64,000 bases of DNA from Hydractinia symbiolongicarpus (GCF_029227915.1 NC_079885.1:11023001-11087000); one strand, 5' to 3'; shown: positions 34,991 to 48,000, counted from the first letter of the stretch. Translations and numbers: made by a program. Notes: generated by a model not told the origin, from the sequence alone.

Positions 34991-35209
34991 TTTTGAAAGG
35001 AAACTAACTTTAGTCATTAAGGTCGTTTGTTTACTGAATAAACGTAACGAAGGAGGGTGATTGACAACAAATAAAGTGTTATACAACTTGACAGCTATAT
35101 ATAAGATCATCGATTCAATGACATACGTATTGATGAAAAGACAGCTGCTGAAGAAAGCTTTCCTGGCACTGAGGTAAAGAAATATTTTTTATCATTATTT
35201 TTGGCATTT
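34975..35209 (+). promoter_or_regulatory. Gene A promoter and non-coding first exon
   Basis: TATATATAAG at 35096-35105 predicts a start near 35126. The upstream block ACGAAGGAGGGTGATTGACA and TTATACAACTTGACAGC is kept in all four copies. Exon 1 runs to 35209 (GGCATTT then gtaagt), the donor shared by all copies. In A alone, a GT inserted at 35174 gives GAG/gtaaag, an extra upstream donor (exon end 35173). Splicing there would join a frame from ATG 35118 in phase with the exon 2 coding sequence. The intron is 35210-36227. Confidence 0.75.
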
Positions 35210-36227
35210 GTAAGTATTATGTTTATGGATATTTATTCTTAGATTGTTATTTCATCAACAATTTTGGTGTCTCGCATAACGAAACTTGTACAACACATGT
35301 GTGAAAACAGATAACGAAACACTTGTCTCTGCATTTTGATTTTTTTTTCTGACAATGCGTAACAGGTCTAGTCAATCTGCAAATTCTATTAAAGAACTCC
35401 TTTTTCTTTAATGAGAACAAAACATTTTATTATTCAAAACTTCACACCTCCATAAGATCAAAACTTATTTTTGGGCTAATCACTTTGTACCTACTTTGGG
35501 GTAGAAAAATTAAAATGACAAGAACTCAAACGTACAAAGGAATGGTTTCTCGAAGTCCAGTATAATAAGTAGGAGACTTGCCCTGTTATCCTTCTCTTTT
35601 CTTTTTTTTCCACTCCTTCTTGTTCACGTTCATTATTCTCTTATACACAGTCATTAAAGAAGATTGGAAAAACAAAATTGTCATCCGCCTTAATTTTGGA
35701 TTGCTAATTTAGCCTAAGTTAATTTTCCATTGCTCTAAAATAACATTCCTTCGAATTTTGTGAATAGCATATGTTCTAGCAAATGTGGTTGGTGCGAAAT
35801 CAGCATTTTACTGATTTGCTGCAACATTGATTTTGCATTTTTGTTTATCATGGAATAAAAACATGTCTACAGTTGACAACACTCTTTTAAACACTTATAC
35901 TTGTTGGCATACATTGCAAATAGCATTTTTGCCTAATAAAAATTCTGTTATCAATATTTTCTTTTAATTCTAACTATCCACAGGTTTTGTTGTTGTTTGT
36001 TGTTTGTTGTTTTGTCTTCCTTGTTTATGCAACTGTGGTTACGTGCGTAAACATATCACGTCAGCGTTAGAAAAAACAATTCAAAAAAGTCTTCATTAAT
36101 TCTCACCGATGGTAACTTTTTGTCGGTTGCGAAAATAATTGTATGTTATGAAATTTGTTTTCTTAACAGTTGGAACTCTCTTTTTGACAAATGAAAATAC
36201 CATGTATCTACCTACTTTTATTTTTAG

Positions 36228-36537
36228 AAATAAGAGCGGACAAACTGAAGCACAAAAAATGAAAACATCCGCTATCTTAACGGCGGTTATGCTACTTACT
36301 TGCATTCGGTTATCTATGCAAAGTTCAAATGACAAGAGAAGGCGAGGCAGTCCTTGGCGTCGCTGTCACATGATCTGTAAAAACATGTATTTTGACTGCC
36401 TTACAGACAGCGCTAAGGAGACAATGAGGAACAATCAGTTAAAAACAGATATGTTTAGAAATATGCTGACCTGCAAAATGAAGAAGAAATCGTGTAGGAA
36501 GATGTGCAAAGTGTTTTTAAGAGTTGAAGTAAAATGA
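36228..36537 (+). CDS. Gene A exon 2: secreted Cys-rich peptide, 92 aa
   Basis: Exon 2 opens after a tatttttag acceptor (36226-36227). Coding starts at ATG 36259 and stops at 36537. Residues 1-22 form a hydrophobic signal peptide (TSAILTAVMLL core), followed by a basic stretch with RRRGSPWRRC. Mature cysteines are 36, 40, 47, 72, 79 and 83, spaced 3-6-24-6-3, a mirror-symmetric pattern that suggests a disulfide-stapled helical hairpin. The mature part is strongly cationic. It differs from copy D at only three residues (24, 28, 38). I recognise no family. The shape is compatible with an antimicrobial or toxin-like secreted peptide, but no function is demonstrated. An AATAAA signal is at 36933. 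The upstream in-frame extension to 36139 is intronic and was not used. Confidence 0.8.
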
Positions 36538-37242
36538 CATTGAATAGGAATTAAAAAGGATGATGATACACACGTTGTAGTCACAAAACGAATGTGACAA
36601 CAGCGGGGAATATATTAAAAAGATGAATCACGAACATGACTAAGTTGCACAAAAACAAAAGTTCTTGCTTAAACAAATCTAGTCGCTGTTGACCTTTGCA
36701 CCTAGATTCAAATTAGGTCATGCTTGCTTCACTAAAAAGTAGTAAGAAAGTGTTGATATATACACTTTTTAAGAAAGTATTGTTTTGTAATGTTAAAAGA
36801 AACTGAGTGGCTGGAATTTCTTTCCGGCGTTTCTATTTAGTTTCTACATGTAAACATTTCTTGACTATTGAGCGATCAATGTAAATACACAGTTAAACTT
36901 GATGGACAAAATGATTGTTTGTGTGAACATAAAATAAACTTCAATTCTTTCCTTACAAACTAATTCAAAAGTTGGAAACTTCTTCGGAGACGCCTTTGTT
37001 ATGGTAATGACATCAGCGCCATTATTGACACAAAATACCTTTTTTAAATTTTATACATTCTGAAATGACAAAACAAAATAAAAGATGGCTGAAAAGCAGC
37101 AAAACATTGGGAACAATGTAAAATTTAGTAAGACGTTGTAAAAGGAGCATTGCTTAACTATGGGATATTTATTCCGCGATCTAAAAAAGTTGCAATGAGA
37201 AAAAAAAGGTTGGCAGGAAATTATTTTTACTTCTCTGTATCC

Positions 37243-37345
37243 TAATCTATATTATAATACCCCTATGCGTCTTTCACGCAATATAGTAGTACAATTAACG
37301 ACACGCATGCAATGTGGTATAAAAAAGATGGGCGGACACGTAGTT
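37243..37345 (-). repeat. R1 dispersed repeat downstream of gene A
   Basis: TAATCTATATTATAATACCC at the plus-strand left edge is the complement of the R1 terminus at 61.13 kb. It is followed by CACGCATGCAATGTGG and GGGCGGACAC. Gene D's flank carries the inverted counterpart, so the insertion predates the A/D duplication. Confidence 0.7.
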
Positions 37346-38525
37346 TTTTTCACAGGCCACAGACTAGTCTTCTGAATTTCAGCAACAAAACTAAGGTGAA
37401 AGTCACCACCGAAACATTTGGTTAATCCGCCAGAATCGAAAATGTTTTTGGTTTCTTCCTTTAAACTCCATTGGAGATACACATTGTTACTGATAAGAAT
37501 GGAATTATGGGACCTTTTCTTGAATTTTACACCAATAAAAGACCTTCAAGTACCATAATAGCATCCTGGAATTAATGCAGTATAAGATTCCAAAGAATGG
37601 CACAACATAAATTTGCTAAAAACAATGTCGAAAAATATCCGTCCATAAAATATTTATTGATAAATTTTTAGTAGGTTCAGTACGTCCTTTCTTTAGAGCT
37701 TTATAGACAAATAGCGATTTAAATTTATATGCATAAATAAGTAACACTATTTATCAAAACATGGGTCAAGTGCTTTTTTCACTATCTTTATTTTGCCAGT
37801 CACGTGGAAAAATTTAACATAAAATGTCAAGGAAAACACATGACATGGCAAGAGAGTGATGGTTATTTGGAGGGATAAAGAAACTTTGATATTTTTTGTC
37901 AGCAGTATCCTATGCAAATAAGATACTGTAAGACGAATTTCATTTGCCTACTTTTCTATTTTTATAAATGACATTACTACTTGAACCATTCAGAAATGCC
38001 AATGAGATGTGACAAATAAAAATAAAAGACGGAAGTACACAGTTACTGGAAAAGCAAGACAACAATGATATGACAAAGTTAACGGAAATAATGAATTTAT
38101 GTGACTGGAAAGTAAATGTAACATTTTCAATTCCCGTAAAACAGCTTGTGGTTGTGATAAGTACACTTGTGTATAAAATGACGGAAAGGGCACTAATTAG
38201 CTAAAACTATAGGTTATAGTTCATTAAGGTTTTATATAACCTTGATACATTTATATTGTTACAATTGGAGACACAACCTTTTTATTTACAGCCATCCTAT
38301 TTACCCCCTAAATTGAGTTTTCAACTTTCAAACCATTTATTTTATCTCTTTAATTTTAATAATGATTTTAAAAAATTGAAAACAAAAAACAAAAAAACGA
38401 CCACTGCCGCTTTCAATCTTACTATTGTTAAATTAAAAAAACGCACTCATTCTTTGAGAATGTAGATTTTGCATTTCAAAGTGATATAATTTTTTTAAAA
38501 AAAGTTAAGTTTGATGCCTAAAACT
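37346..38525. other. 3' flank of gene A shared with D, no gene recognised
   Basis: The inverted counterpart lies in 57.3-61.0 kb (for example TGACATGGCAAGAGAGTGAT at 37842 against 57650 and 60475). No coding support was found in either copy. Confidence 0.6.
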
Positions 38526-39305
38526 GCTGTTTAACATTTCAATGACTTAAATGGTGCTTAGAGCGCGCTACAAAAGTCTCCTTTTCGGACTTACCTTTGC
38601 TTTGTGGCCCTTATAGGCTCACAAAATGTACTTAATGGATACACCACAATTCTACATTTGAGATTGGAAGGGGCTTGTATGTGATTTTGGTTTGCTTTAG
38701 TTGTTTTTAACTCCACAACGCAATCACGCTTTGGGATCACTTACAAAAATTCTTTGTTTGTGTACACTGTGCGCAACTCGAGACAGAAAATGTTATGAAA
38801 ACAAAGAGTGGAACTATAGGCATAAGGTTTGAGAAGAAAATAAGTGCCACTTGACTTTCCTACTGCCTTAGATGGTATTGATAGATGCATCAGACTTATG
38901 CAATGTTGGTACAGCTGTTTAACATTTCAATGACTTAAATGGTGGTTAGAGCGCCTTACAAAAGTCTCATTATCGCGTTTATCATTGCTTTGTTGTCCTA
39001 ATAGGCTCACAAAATGCACTTAATGAATACACCACAACTCAACAGTTGTTTTTGGAACGCGCTTGTTAATTTTGGCTGGCTTTTGTTGTTTTTAACTCCG
39101 CAACTTCCCATTGCAATCACGCTTTGAGATCACTTACAAAAATTCATTGTTCGTTCCAACTGTGTATAACTCGAGACAGTAAATCTATCGAAAACAATGT
39201 TTGGAACTATTATCATAAAGTTTGAGAAGAAAATAAGTGCCACTTGACTTCCAACATCCTTAGATGGCATTGATAGATGCATCAGACTTATGCAATGTTG
39301 GTACA
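38526..39305 (+). repeat. 388-bp tandem duplication in the 3' flank of gene A
   Basis: Copies start at 38526 and 38914 (CTGTTTAACATTTCAATGAC) and end with GATAGATGCATCAGACTTAT. Single inverted relatives occur at 56340-56740 and 59184-59590, and a direct one near 54470, so the tandem doubling is specific to this arm. Confidence 0.85.
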
Positions 39306-39719
39306 ACTAATAACTTTCCAACGCTAAAACAGGGCCTTTTTGATTTGGGAAAAAATGAAGGACTGTTATATTTTAATTATACACTAAGCACTGTATAAGG
39401 AATAAATAAGTGTACATTGTGGAAACCATAAGAATAATTTTCAACGAATACTGAAGCTTTATATTAATAAAAATAGTAATAAAATTGCAATGTCGAACCT
39501 CCATTTCCTAGTGGATTGGTGTTGCAAAAGATACAAGAGTTCCTTTAAATAACAATGCAAACCATGTTGCTACCTGCCAACGAGAACTCAAGTTTGTACC
39601 ACCCTACGTTAACGTTCTAAAATTCTAATTTTAGTATTTAAATTCAGACTTTAAAAGACATTATTTTGTTTAAGCTTGTTTCCAGAGAAATTAAGTTTTT
39701 TTGTTAATTTAATAGCGGC

Positions 39720-40510
39720 TGTTCCGTAACAATGGCTTATGGCTCAGAGATACCAGGGTCAAGAATAGGTGTTATTGTTAGATGGCTGCTGTTGTTTAAA
39801 TTGCTATTTGTTCGGACGTGAGTTTGTTGGACTCCCCTCTGTTTGTTTACGTGGTTTCTGATGGTACGTGCTGGTGGACATATATGTTGACTCACGTAAT
39901 ATATGGTTTTGATAAATGTATGGTTTCAATACATTGTGCAAGACATTAGTATATTCTGAAGACTGCGTTCACATTTGCACTACATTTACAAGGTATTTTG
40001 TTAAAATATAAATTTCCAAATTGTCAACCAGAAGACATTGATATTTAATACTGGAATAAAAGAAATTAATTATATTAAAAATGCTAAATTAAAACCAAAC
40101 GATGAAACAACAGTTTTTTAGATTGATTTTTATCATAGTGCTTTAAGAAATTGAGTGGTCAAAAATGGAATGGTCCAAAATCCAGAGCTAAAAAATGTTT
40201 CATAATGACTAGACATTTTCCCAGTGTAAAAATCCACGAGTTCGTCGGTCCTCAAAGAACACGAAATACCGTCGTCTTTAACTAATTAATTTCTTTTAGT
40301 TCAGGTGGAGTCTTTGGTTTTTTTTGATAATCCTGAAATTTGACTTGCAGTAAGTGTTATTTACAGCTTCGATGACGTAGGACATTTGTGAACATGCGCT
40401 AGGGTCCAACGCCACATTTCTGATTAAAAACAAGAAACGTTGTGCAGAAATGACAAAAGGCACCTTGAAGGAATCAAATAGATTATGAGAAATATGTGTA
40501 GAGCATACCA
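39720..40510 (+). repeat. Distal A arm, inverted copy of 54990-55830
   Basis: CGGCTGTTCCGTAACAATGG at 39717 and ACGTGGTTTCTGATGGTACG near 39850 reappear inverted at 55675-55835. GGCACCTTGAAGGAATCAAA near 40460 reappears inverted near 55030. This extends the A/D inverted arms well beyond the genes. Confidence 0.85.
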
Positions 40511-41141
40511 TGTAAGGTTTTCACCATAAGATAACCAAAAGATCCTTTTTTAAATCGTAGTCTGATAATAATTAGGTTTTTAAAGAAAAAAAATTAGATA
40601 TGAGACTTTTGAGAAGAAAACAATATTTAAATCATTTGAAAAGCTAAACAGAAGTTTAAGTAACACATTTAAATTTGTTTTTGAAAATATTAAAAAAATC
40701 GTTTTTTTAATTCAACAATCTTCTTTTTCAATTTAAGAATAGTCAGATTGAAATAAGAGACAATATCATCAGTATCAACATTGTATATAAGGAATCCTCC
40801 TTGAAAATTACATCGACTTGCCTTTAAAAGTGTATTCACATGTTTATCAATTCAACGTTCAAAATCTTTCCTTTTTATTTAAAATTTAACGCTTACGCTC
40901 TGTATTATGCTATGCCAGAACAAAATTAAACTTAAATAGAATGGCTGTAAAGGAAAATGTTGTGCCTCAAATTGAAATAACATGAAACTATAAAGGTTAT
41001 GTAAACCATATGATTATTATGCCAAACTCTTTACCTCCGTCTCTCATTTTTATTTGTCATATCTGATGTTATTTCGATGGTTAAAGTACTGATGTCATTT
41101 ATCAAAATAGAAAGGTGAAAAATTCGAATTCGTGACATAGT

Positions 41142-42183
41142 ATTTTTTTTGAAGACCATGCTGATAAAAAAATAGGGATTTTTTATCGCTTATCATCCCT
41201 CTTGTGCCACTGTTTAAAGTCTTCCAATGCTGCATTGATTATGTTAATTCATATATAGAATTTCCAGACATTTTATAAATGGCTCTAATTAGTGTAAAAT
41301 TTAAAAAAAGTCCCACAAACCTATTCTGCAAATATACAGAATATACATGTTTAGACATTTTTCTATTGATACTAACCTAGGTGCTTCCATGCGGAGTTTA
41401 GGATTACATTAGTGATAATGTCTATCCGCGATTGAGGTTAAAGCTATAAAAATTTGAGAGATTAGCATATAGGGAAATTAACACATGAAACAATTCTTGC
41501 TCTTCCAGTGTAACTGGGTATAAGTGACACTTATTGCATCGGACTTTGAGAGACCTTTCCTTGCCACGTTTTAATCTTTGCCATTTTGATTTCCTTAAAG
41601 GGGTTCAGATTAAGCTGCAAAGAAAGACGTTTTGGTCGCAGGTGTAAAGCTAAAGTGTTAAATAATAAAATCTTTTGCTCTTATTAAAGGAAAAAAATAC
41701 ATTTCGAGAAAAAAAAACACAATGCATCAATCAGTTTTTCGTTATTTGTCCTCACACATGCGTTGTACAAGTTGTGTAATACAAGACGCAAAAATGGTTT
41801 TAATAAATACAAGTTGGAACAATACTTGTGCTAATAAGTTTATAGTACTTTATTTGAAGACCATGCTGATAAAAAAATAGGGATTTTTTATCGCTTATCC
41901 TCCCTCTTGTGCCACTGTTTAAAGTCTTCTGATGCTGAATTGATTATGTTAATTCATATATAGAAATTCCAGACATTTTATATATGGCTCTAATTGGTGT
42001 AAAATTTAAAAAAAGTCCCACAAACCTATTCTACAAATATACAGAATATACATGTTTAGACATTTTTCTATTGATACTAACTTAGGTGCTTCCATGCGGA
42101 GTTTAGGATTACATTAGTGATAATGTCTATCCGCGATTGAGGTTAAAGGTATAAAAATTTGAGAGATTAGCATACAGGGCAAT
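41142..42183. repeat. Compound P-Q-P' duplication in the 3' flank of gene B
   Basis: Segment P (41142-41483, TTTGAAGACCATGCTGATAA) recurs as P' at 41857-42183. Between them Q (41484-41856, CAATTCTTGCTCTTCCAGTG) is a near-identical direct copy of 43907-44275, which is part of gene B's intron. P belongs to the normal 3' flank of the family. So an intron segment was copied beyond the gene together with a second flank copy. Confidence 0.85.
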
Positions 42184-42779
42184 AAAAGAACTCTTCTACC
42201 AATCGTTTCAGCCTTTTTTCTTTTCGTTGCAATCTTTTTAGATCGCAGAATAAATATCCCACAAGCTCCTTCTCCAACATCTGATTAAGTTTTCCATTGT
42301 TCTTGTTTCCATCCATGTTTTACCTTGCTTTGTCATTTAACAATGTATGAAAGTTTAAAAACATATTTTGTATCACTCGTGAAAACTATGACACTGATGT
42401 TGTTATCTGAAACAAGGATGTCAGTAGAAAAGCTTTCAATTTCAAATTAGTTTTTAAAAAGAAAGATTGAAGTTAAAAGTCAATATTTTCTGTTTCCATG
42501 AACAGTCATTCTGCCCACCGAAATTAAACTGTCCATTCAAATTAAACGTTCAAGGGTCGGAGAAATTTTTACATGGAGAAAGTAAATGAAAAGCCGCAAC
42601 AAAGGTCTAGCCACTCGTTACTTCTAACAAAAGACAACAATACCTTCTTAAAAAACACAATCTCTGTTAATAACTTTAAGTTTTTACAGGTTGTCTATAA
42701 ACTAATATAATTACACAACATTTAATAATAACTATTACAACATTCTCTAACTAATCTTTAGTAAAGTAAGCATCAACTA

Positions 42780-43010
42780 AATTGAATCTGGGTGCAAAAG
42801 ACCAACAGCAAATCCATCAGAAGTAAATGTAAGTCGCGAAATTGCTTCATAGTTTTAACTTTAGTGTTAATTTTAAAAGTCGACCGTTATTTATTTTCGA
42901 AGAGTTTGACAGTGGTTGGTTGCAAGTTAAACGTAAGGACAACCGACAACCCAATCCTAACGCGAGTAAATTTTTTAAGGAAGAACTGTTTTTTGCGTTA
43001 AAATAAGTCA
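42780..43010 (-). repeat. 3' segment shared only by genes B and C
   Basis: Inverted match to about 52490-52690: TTTACTCGCGTTAGGATTGG, TAAATAACGGT and CAACAGCAAATCC in order. A and D lack about 170 bp of it; their equivalents pass directly from the TTCTTGC/TTAAA part to CTAGTCGCTGTTGACC. This is a marker that pairs B with C and A with D. Confidence 0.75.
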
Positions 43011-43112
43011 TATTCGTAATTCATCCTAAATTGGTTCCCAGCTGTTATCATGTTCATGTTGTTGCTGCAAGGTGCTTATCGTCATTTTTAATACTTATTA
43101 AAGCTAATAATG

Positions 43113-43432
43113 TCATTTTACTTTAACTTTTAAAAACACTTTGCAAATTTTCTCACACGACTTTTTCTTCTCTTTGCAGGTCAGCATTTTTCCAAACATG
43201 TCTGTTTTTAAACGGTTGTTCCTTATCGTTTTCTTAGCGCTGTCTCTAAGGCAGTCAAAATACATGTTTTTACAGATCACGTTGCAGCGATGCAAAGGAC
43301 TACCTCGACTTCTAATGACAATGGAACTTTGCATAGATAACCGAATGCAAGTGAGTAGCAGTAAAGTCGTTAAGATGGTGGATGTTTTCATTTTTCGCGC
43401 TTCTGTTTATCCCCTTTTCTTTCTAAAGATAG
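43113..43432 (-). CDS. Gene B exon 2: secreted Cys-rich peptide, 92 aa
   Basis: Exon starts at 43432 after tatctttag. ATG is at 43391 and the stop at 43113-43115. It has the same layout as A: signal peptide with a TTLLLLTC core, then six mature cysteines at 36, 40, 47, 72, 79 and 83 with the same 3-6-24-6-3 spacing. It differs from D at about 20 of 92 positions, but all cysteines and the block ICKNMYFDCL are kept. Changes are concentrated in charged or exposed positions (for example E54K, M74E, R80E), suggesting diversification around a fixed scaffold. The plus-strand open frame over the same bases is an antisense shadow. A possible AATAAA (minus) is at 42895-42890. Confidence 0.8.
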
Positions 43433-44329
43433 AAGTAGATAGCTGTTTGAAATGTCAAAAGGTATTAAAGAGTTTGCCAGCTATGACAAAATATGAATTC
43501 TATGAAATACAAAGCATTTCGGAACTAAAAAAAAAACAATTACTAAGTATCAACTAGCGTGCGTCATTTTCTCTCATCATTTAAATATATTGAAAGCCTT
43601 ATTATGATCTACCATCGGTAAAAGATCTAGTGCTGACGTGATATGTTGGCGCACGGAACCGCAGTCGGCTAAGCAAGGAAGACAAAACAACTAAAGGAAA
43701 CAACAACCGACCCCGGGGAAAGATAGATTTAAAAGAAAATACTGATAACAGAAAGTTCTTGTTAGCAAAAATGTTTTTCGAGTGTTGTCAATTTACAGCA
43801 AATCAACAAAATTGCATATTTTACGCCAGGTTTGCGTAAATAAACGCTATCCACAAAATTCAAAGAAGTACTATTTTACATCAATGGAGAATATCATCAA
43901 TCAGAAATTAACACATAAAACAATTCTTGCTCTTCCAGTGTGACTAGGTATAAGTGACACTTATTGCATCGGACTTTGAGAGACCCTTCCTTGCCACGTT
44001 TTAATCTTTGCCATTTTGATTTCCTTAAAGGGGTTCAAATTAAGCTGCAAAGAAAGACGTTTTGGTCGTAGGTGTAAAGCTAAAGTGTTAAATAATAAAA
44101 TCTTTTGCTCTTATTAAAGGAAAAAAATACATTTCGAGAAAAAAAAACACAATGCATCAATCAGTTTTTCGTTATTTGTCCTCACACATGCGTTGTACAA
44201 GTTGTGTAATGCAAGACGCAAAAATGGTTTTAATAAACACAGGTTGGAACAATACTTGTGCTAATAAGTTTAAAAAAGGATGAAATAATACCAGCATATT
44301 GTCAACTAATCTATGAACATATTACTTAC

Positions 44330-44552
44330 AAATGCCAAAAAAAAATGATGAAAAATATTTTTCTTTTTCAGTGCCAGGAAAGCTTTCTTCAGCAGCTGTC
44401 TTTTTGTCAATACGTATGTCATTGAATCGATGATCTTATATATAGCTGTCAAGTTGTATAACACTTCATTTGTTGTCAATTACCCTCCTTCGTTACGTTT
44501 ATTCAGTAAACAAACGACCTTAATGGCTAAAGTTAGTTTCCTTTCAAAAATC
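44330..44552 (-). promoter_or_regulatory. Gene B promoter and non-coding first exon
   Basis: On the minus strand TATATATAAG spans 44444-44435, predicting a start near 44414. Exon 1 ends at 44330 (GGCATTT then gtaagt). The upstream conserved block ends abruptly at about 44552, where the CCATA microsatellite begins. The second ATG present in exon 1 of A and C is ACA here. The intron is 44329-43433 and includes segment Q. Confidence 0.72.
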
Positions 44553-44834
44553 TACCATACCATACCATACCATACCATACCATACCATACACCATACCAT
44601 ACCATACCATACCATACCATACCATACCATACCATACCATACCATACCATACCATACCATACCATACCATACCATACCATACCATACCATACCATACCAT
44701 ACCATACCATACCATACCATACCATACCATACCATACCATACCATACCATACCATACCATACCATACCATACCATACCATACCATACCATACCATACCAT
44801 ACCATACCATACCATACCATACCATACCATACCA
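44553..44834 (+). repeat. (CCATA)n microsatellite, about 56 units
   Basis: An almost pure pentanucleotide array with one irregular unit (CATACACC near 44588). It sits exactly between sequence matching 34985 (gene A promoter side) and sequence matching 31375 in the other arm. All three minus frames read as long open frames because the unit contains no stop; these are artefacts. Confidence 0.98.
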
Positions 44835-45049
44835 TGTTATGTTTATAACGGCCAGTGGTCTTGACGTCATTGAGCTGGATCTGAATGTAGCGTGACTCAC
44901 CTACTCGAATTTCGCAATTTTTGCGAAATGGTGAAAGATTTCAACCTGTATCTCAGATAACGAATGTTTTTTGAAAATTTCAAGCTACATGTTAATCCTG
45001 ATAATTTAGAAAATGATTTATGGTCAATGTAATTGGTGTCTAAGTGATA

Positions 45050-48000
45050 TTTATTAGTTTATTGTTATCTATTAATTCCAACGAAGTTTTTTGACAGTTT
45101 GGTGTAAAGCAATCAAATTTCTTCTTGATTCCTCAAGTTAGCGGAAATTCAGATGAATCGGGTAAGTTGAACAGCTTATGCCATGGACACTTTCTGTCTT
45201 CAAAATCATTTTTTGGTATTTCAAATATAAAAATAGCGTATTTTTTTAATAAGTCAAATCAAATATTTATTTTTCTTATTGACTTTTGTTACTTATATAA
45301 GTAATCGTGATGAACTCATTATAAAAGTGAATGTTTTTCCAAAACGGACATCGCATGTTTTTTATTATGACTGTCCATTTTCAGAACATGAGTTTTCCTG
45401 TGACGTTCCGTACTTCTAATATATCACTTTCAAGAAATCAAAATTTCAAAAATTGGATAGAATTTTGTCTGAAAAAAGTGTCACGATTTTTTAAAGTGGC
45501 CAATGTCTAATGAAACATTTTGTACAAGTTGAAAGTACATTAATTTCTGCATTTAGTGAACAAACAGACAATTAGACAAAGTCATTTTTTGTACATGTGT
45601 TTAGTTTCTTCGTTGTATTTTGTGCCATTTCTCTGTTGATTTTAAGTGCCTGGCAAACCCTTGAAAATTGTAGTTATCAATGTTTTTAATGAAGAAGTAA
45701 AAACCGAAAATTACTTGATGTGAAGATAATTTTGTCGGATAAAGTCTTGTTTAACAAGGTAAAGTCTTTAAAAAGAAATTAGAAAAACGCAGCAAGGAAT
45801 TTATTTTATTTCAGAAAACACAGTTAAATACCAAATAAAATTAAGCACTTGTTTTAGCTTAAAATTATATAGGAATAACAAGCAGGAGTACATACGTTGT
45901 GAAAGCATGCTGGTCCTTGCATATTTCAGGCTCTTTATTATGACCTTCTCAAATAACATAGGTGAAGTAAGAATTTGCTTTGGATTAATTTTGGCAATCA
46001 ATTAATATTTGACGTGTCTAAAAAAAAGATTTTAAAGTTGAGATGGTAATAACTCGTGAATTTTAAGAGCTATTTAGAATTTTTCCGAAATTGTCTTGAA
46101 AAAATTCTCAGTGCAACAAAAGCTTGATAGGCAAGTTAAATATTTTTTAATGATAAAAAAATCACTCTGTTTGTATGCTAAGTGTGCATGTCAAGCACAT
46201 GAAGGGTGATTGCTGCTAAAGAACGCTTAAGGGTAGTTTCCAGTGGTACAATAAATTGTAAGTAATATTGTACAATTAATTGTAGGGACTATTGCACAAT
46301 ACAGTACAATTATATACAAGGACGATATAAGGTGCTCAAAAGTTCGTTTTAATAATGCCTAAACGCAGAAAACAAAGGCATATTCAATTCTTTTGAATTA
46401 ATTCAATAGGAACCTGCTACTAGTATCTTCAAATCAAACTGATTTGATTCAAAAAAGCTTGTGAGCTTTAATTAAAGTGATAATATATTTTACATCGTGA
46501 TTACACCTGTCAAATTCTATTCTGTGTAATTACACATATTAAAATTTGCGCATATTTGTATTAATATGTAACACGCTTTTAAGTTCGTTTAAATGGCCCT
46601 CTTAAAGTAAATCTCACGCGAAGAATACATTTCAAAAACATCCGCCGAACTTCCCTCCTTAATGACGAATCAATGAAATAAAACCTAATTATTATTGTTA
46701 AATACTCGAAAAAGATTTTTCAAGTACAATGCACTTGTTTTTAAAACTTTTCCAAGTGCTCTCCACCGCCCCTTTTTATCTGGTTTTCTTTTCTCCTTGT
46801 TCCTAATTGCGTAACACTAATCAAATGTTAGGAAAGTATATGACAATATGCATTTTTCAATGACACTTCACAACCGCATTATCAAATTTCTCCTCCCAGT
46901 AATCACAAAACAGGAGCCAACAATTTAAAAACATAACAGCACTGTGGTAACAAGATTAAGTTTATCACGTCATAACCGTAACACTTTCCTAAGATTTACC
47001 TTTTAAGGCGGGTCGCCATTCAAATGAAATTGACCAAACAAATCGATGTTTGTAACCAAAAAATTAACTTGATGAAATACCTAATCATTCCATTGTGTTG
47101 GCATTTTTTTATTTTTTTGGCATTTTTTTATTGTATTTTATATTCTATGAAATATGTCAGACATGTCCAAAAATTGGTTGCGTACCATTAGCTACAGTCA
47201 ATCACTTCAAATCATGTCGGTAATTTTCACATTTTGGCACTTATTTTGTGTAGGAAACTGTTTTCGGCTTTGATTTGAACTAAAAAGACAGGCAGTCATG
47301 CTCCACGTTTTCGGCACAATGCACTGCCATTTTAAAACTGTTTACCTATACTTACCCGCAGACTGACAGTTATGTCAGCTTCACACAATACACTCAAATC
47401 TGTGTATCCACATTCAGTGAAAAAGGCGATATAATCACACATTGAGAAAATGGTGACTTGTTCTTTAGCCAGCTACGTTTTACATTTACCAATAACCATT
47501 GCTTAAAATTATGGTAAAAAGATAATAAGGCAATAAATACAATGCGTTAGCTAGGTTTTTAACTTTATGGATGTACAGGTAATTCAATAAAATAGAACAA
47601 AAATAAATCTTTTTCCCTTAGCTACAGGTAGCTAAAAATCTCCAAGACTTTTATGTTCACAATGATCAGAATCTACATTGGTTACCAGAATACGTGGTTA
47701 TATTATACGGTTATTTCAACATGTTGTTACCATGTGTGGTTATTTCAATATGTGGTTTGCCATGAATATTCCTAACTTCCGGAAAAATCTTAACACTGTT
47801 ACAATTAAATTTTTTTCAAGCAGTCAGCCAGAAAATTGGATTTTGTTGGGAAAATTACTTGAAATAAAACCTGAGAAAATACCTTTTACATCAATATACA
47901 TATAAACTTGTAAACTACATACAAGTTTGTATGAGTTACCAAAAAATAAATAAAACAAACGTTTATACCCAATCACACAAAATTCCAAGTCGAGCATATT

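Noticed and set aside
43141-43557. 138-codon plus-strand open frame
   Set aside because: Antisense shadow of gene B; the equivalent antisense frames over A and D are shorter and not conserved as proteins.
44430-44900. Tyr/His/Ile/Pro- and Met/Val/Trp/Tyr-rich open frames
   Set aside because: Translations of the CCATA pentanucleotide array; no independent coding evidence.
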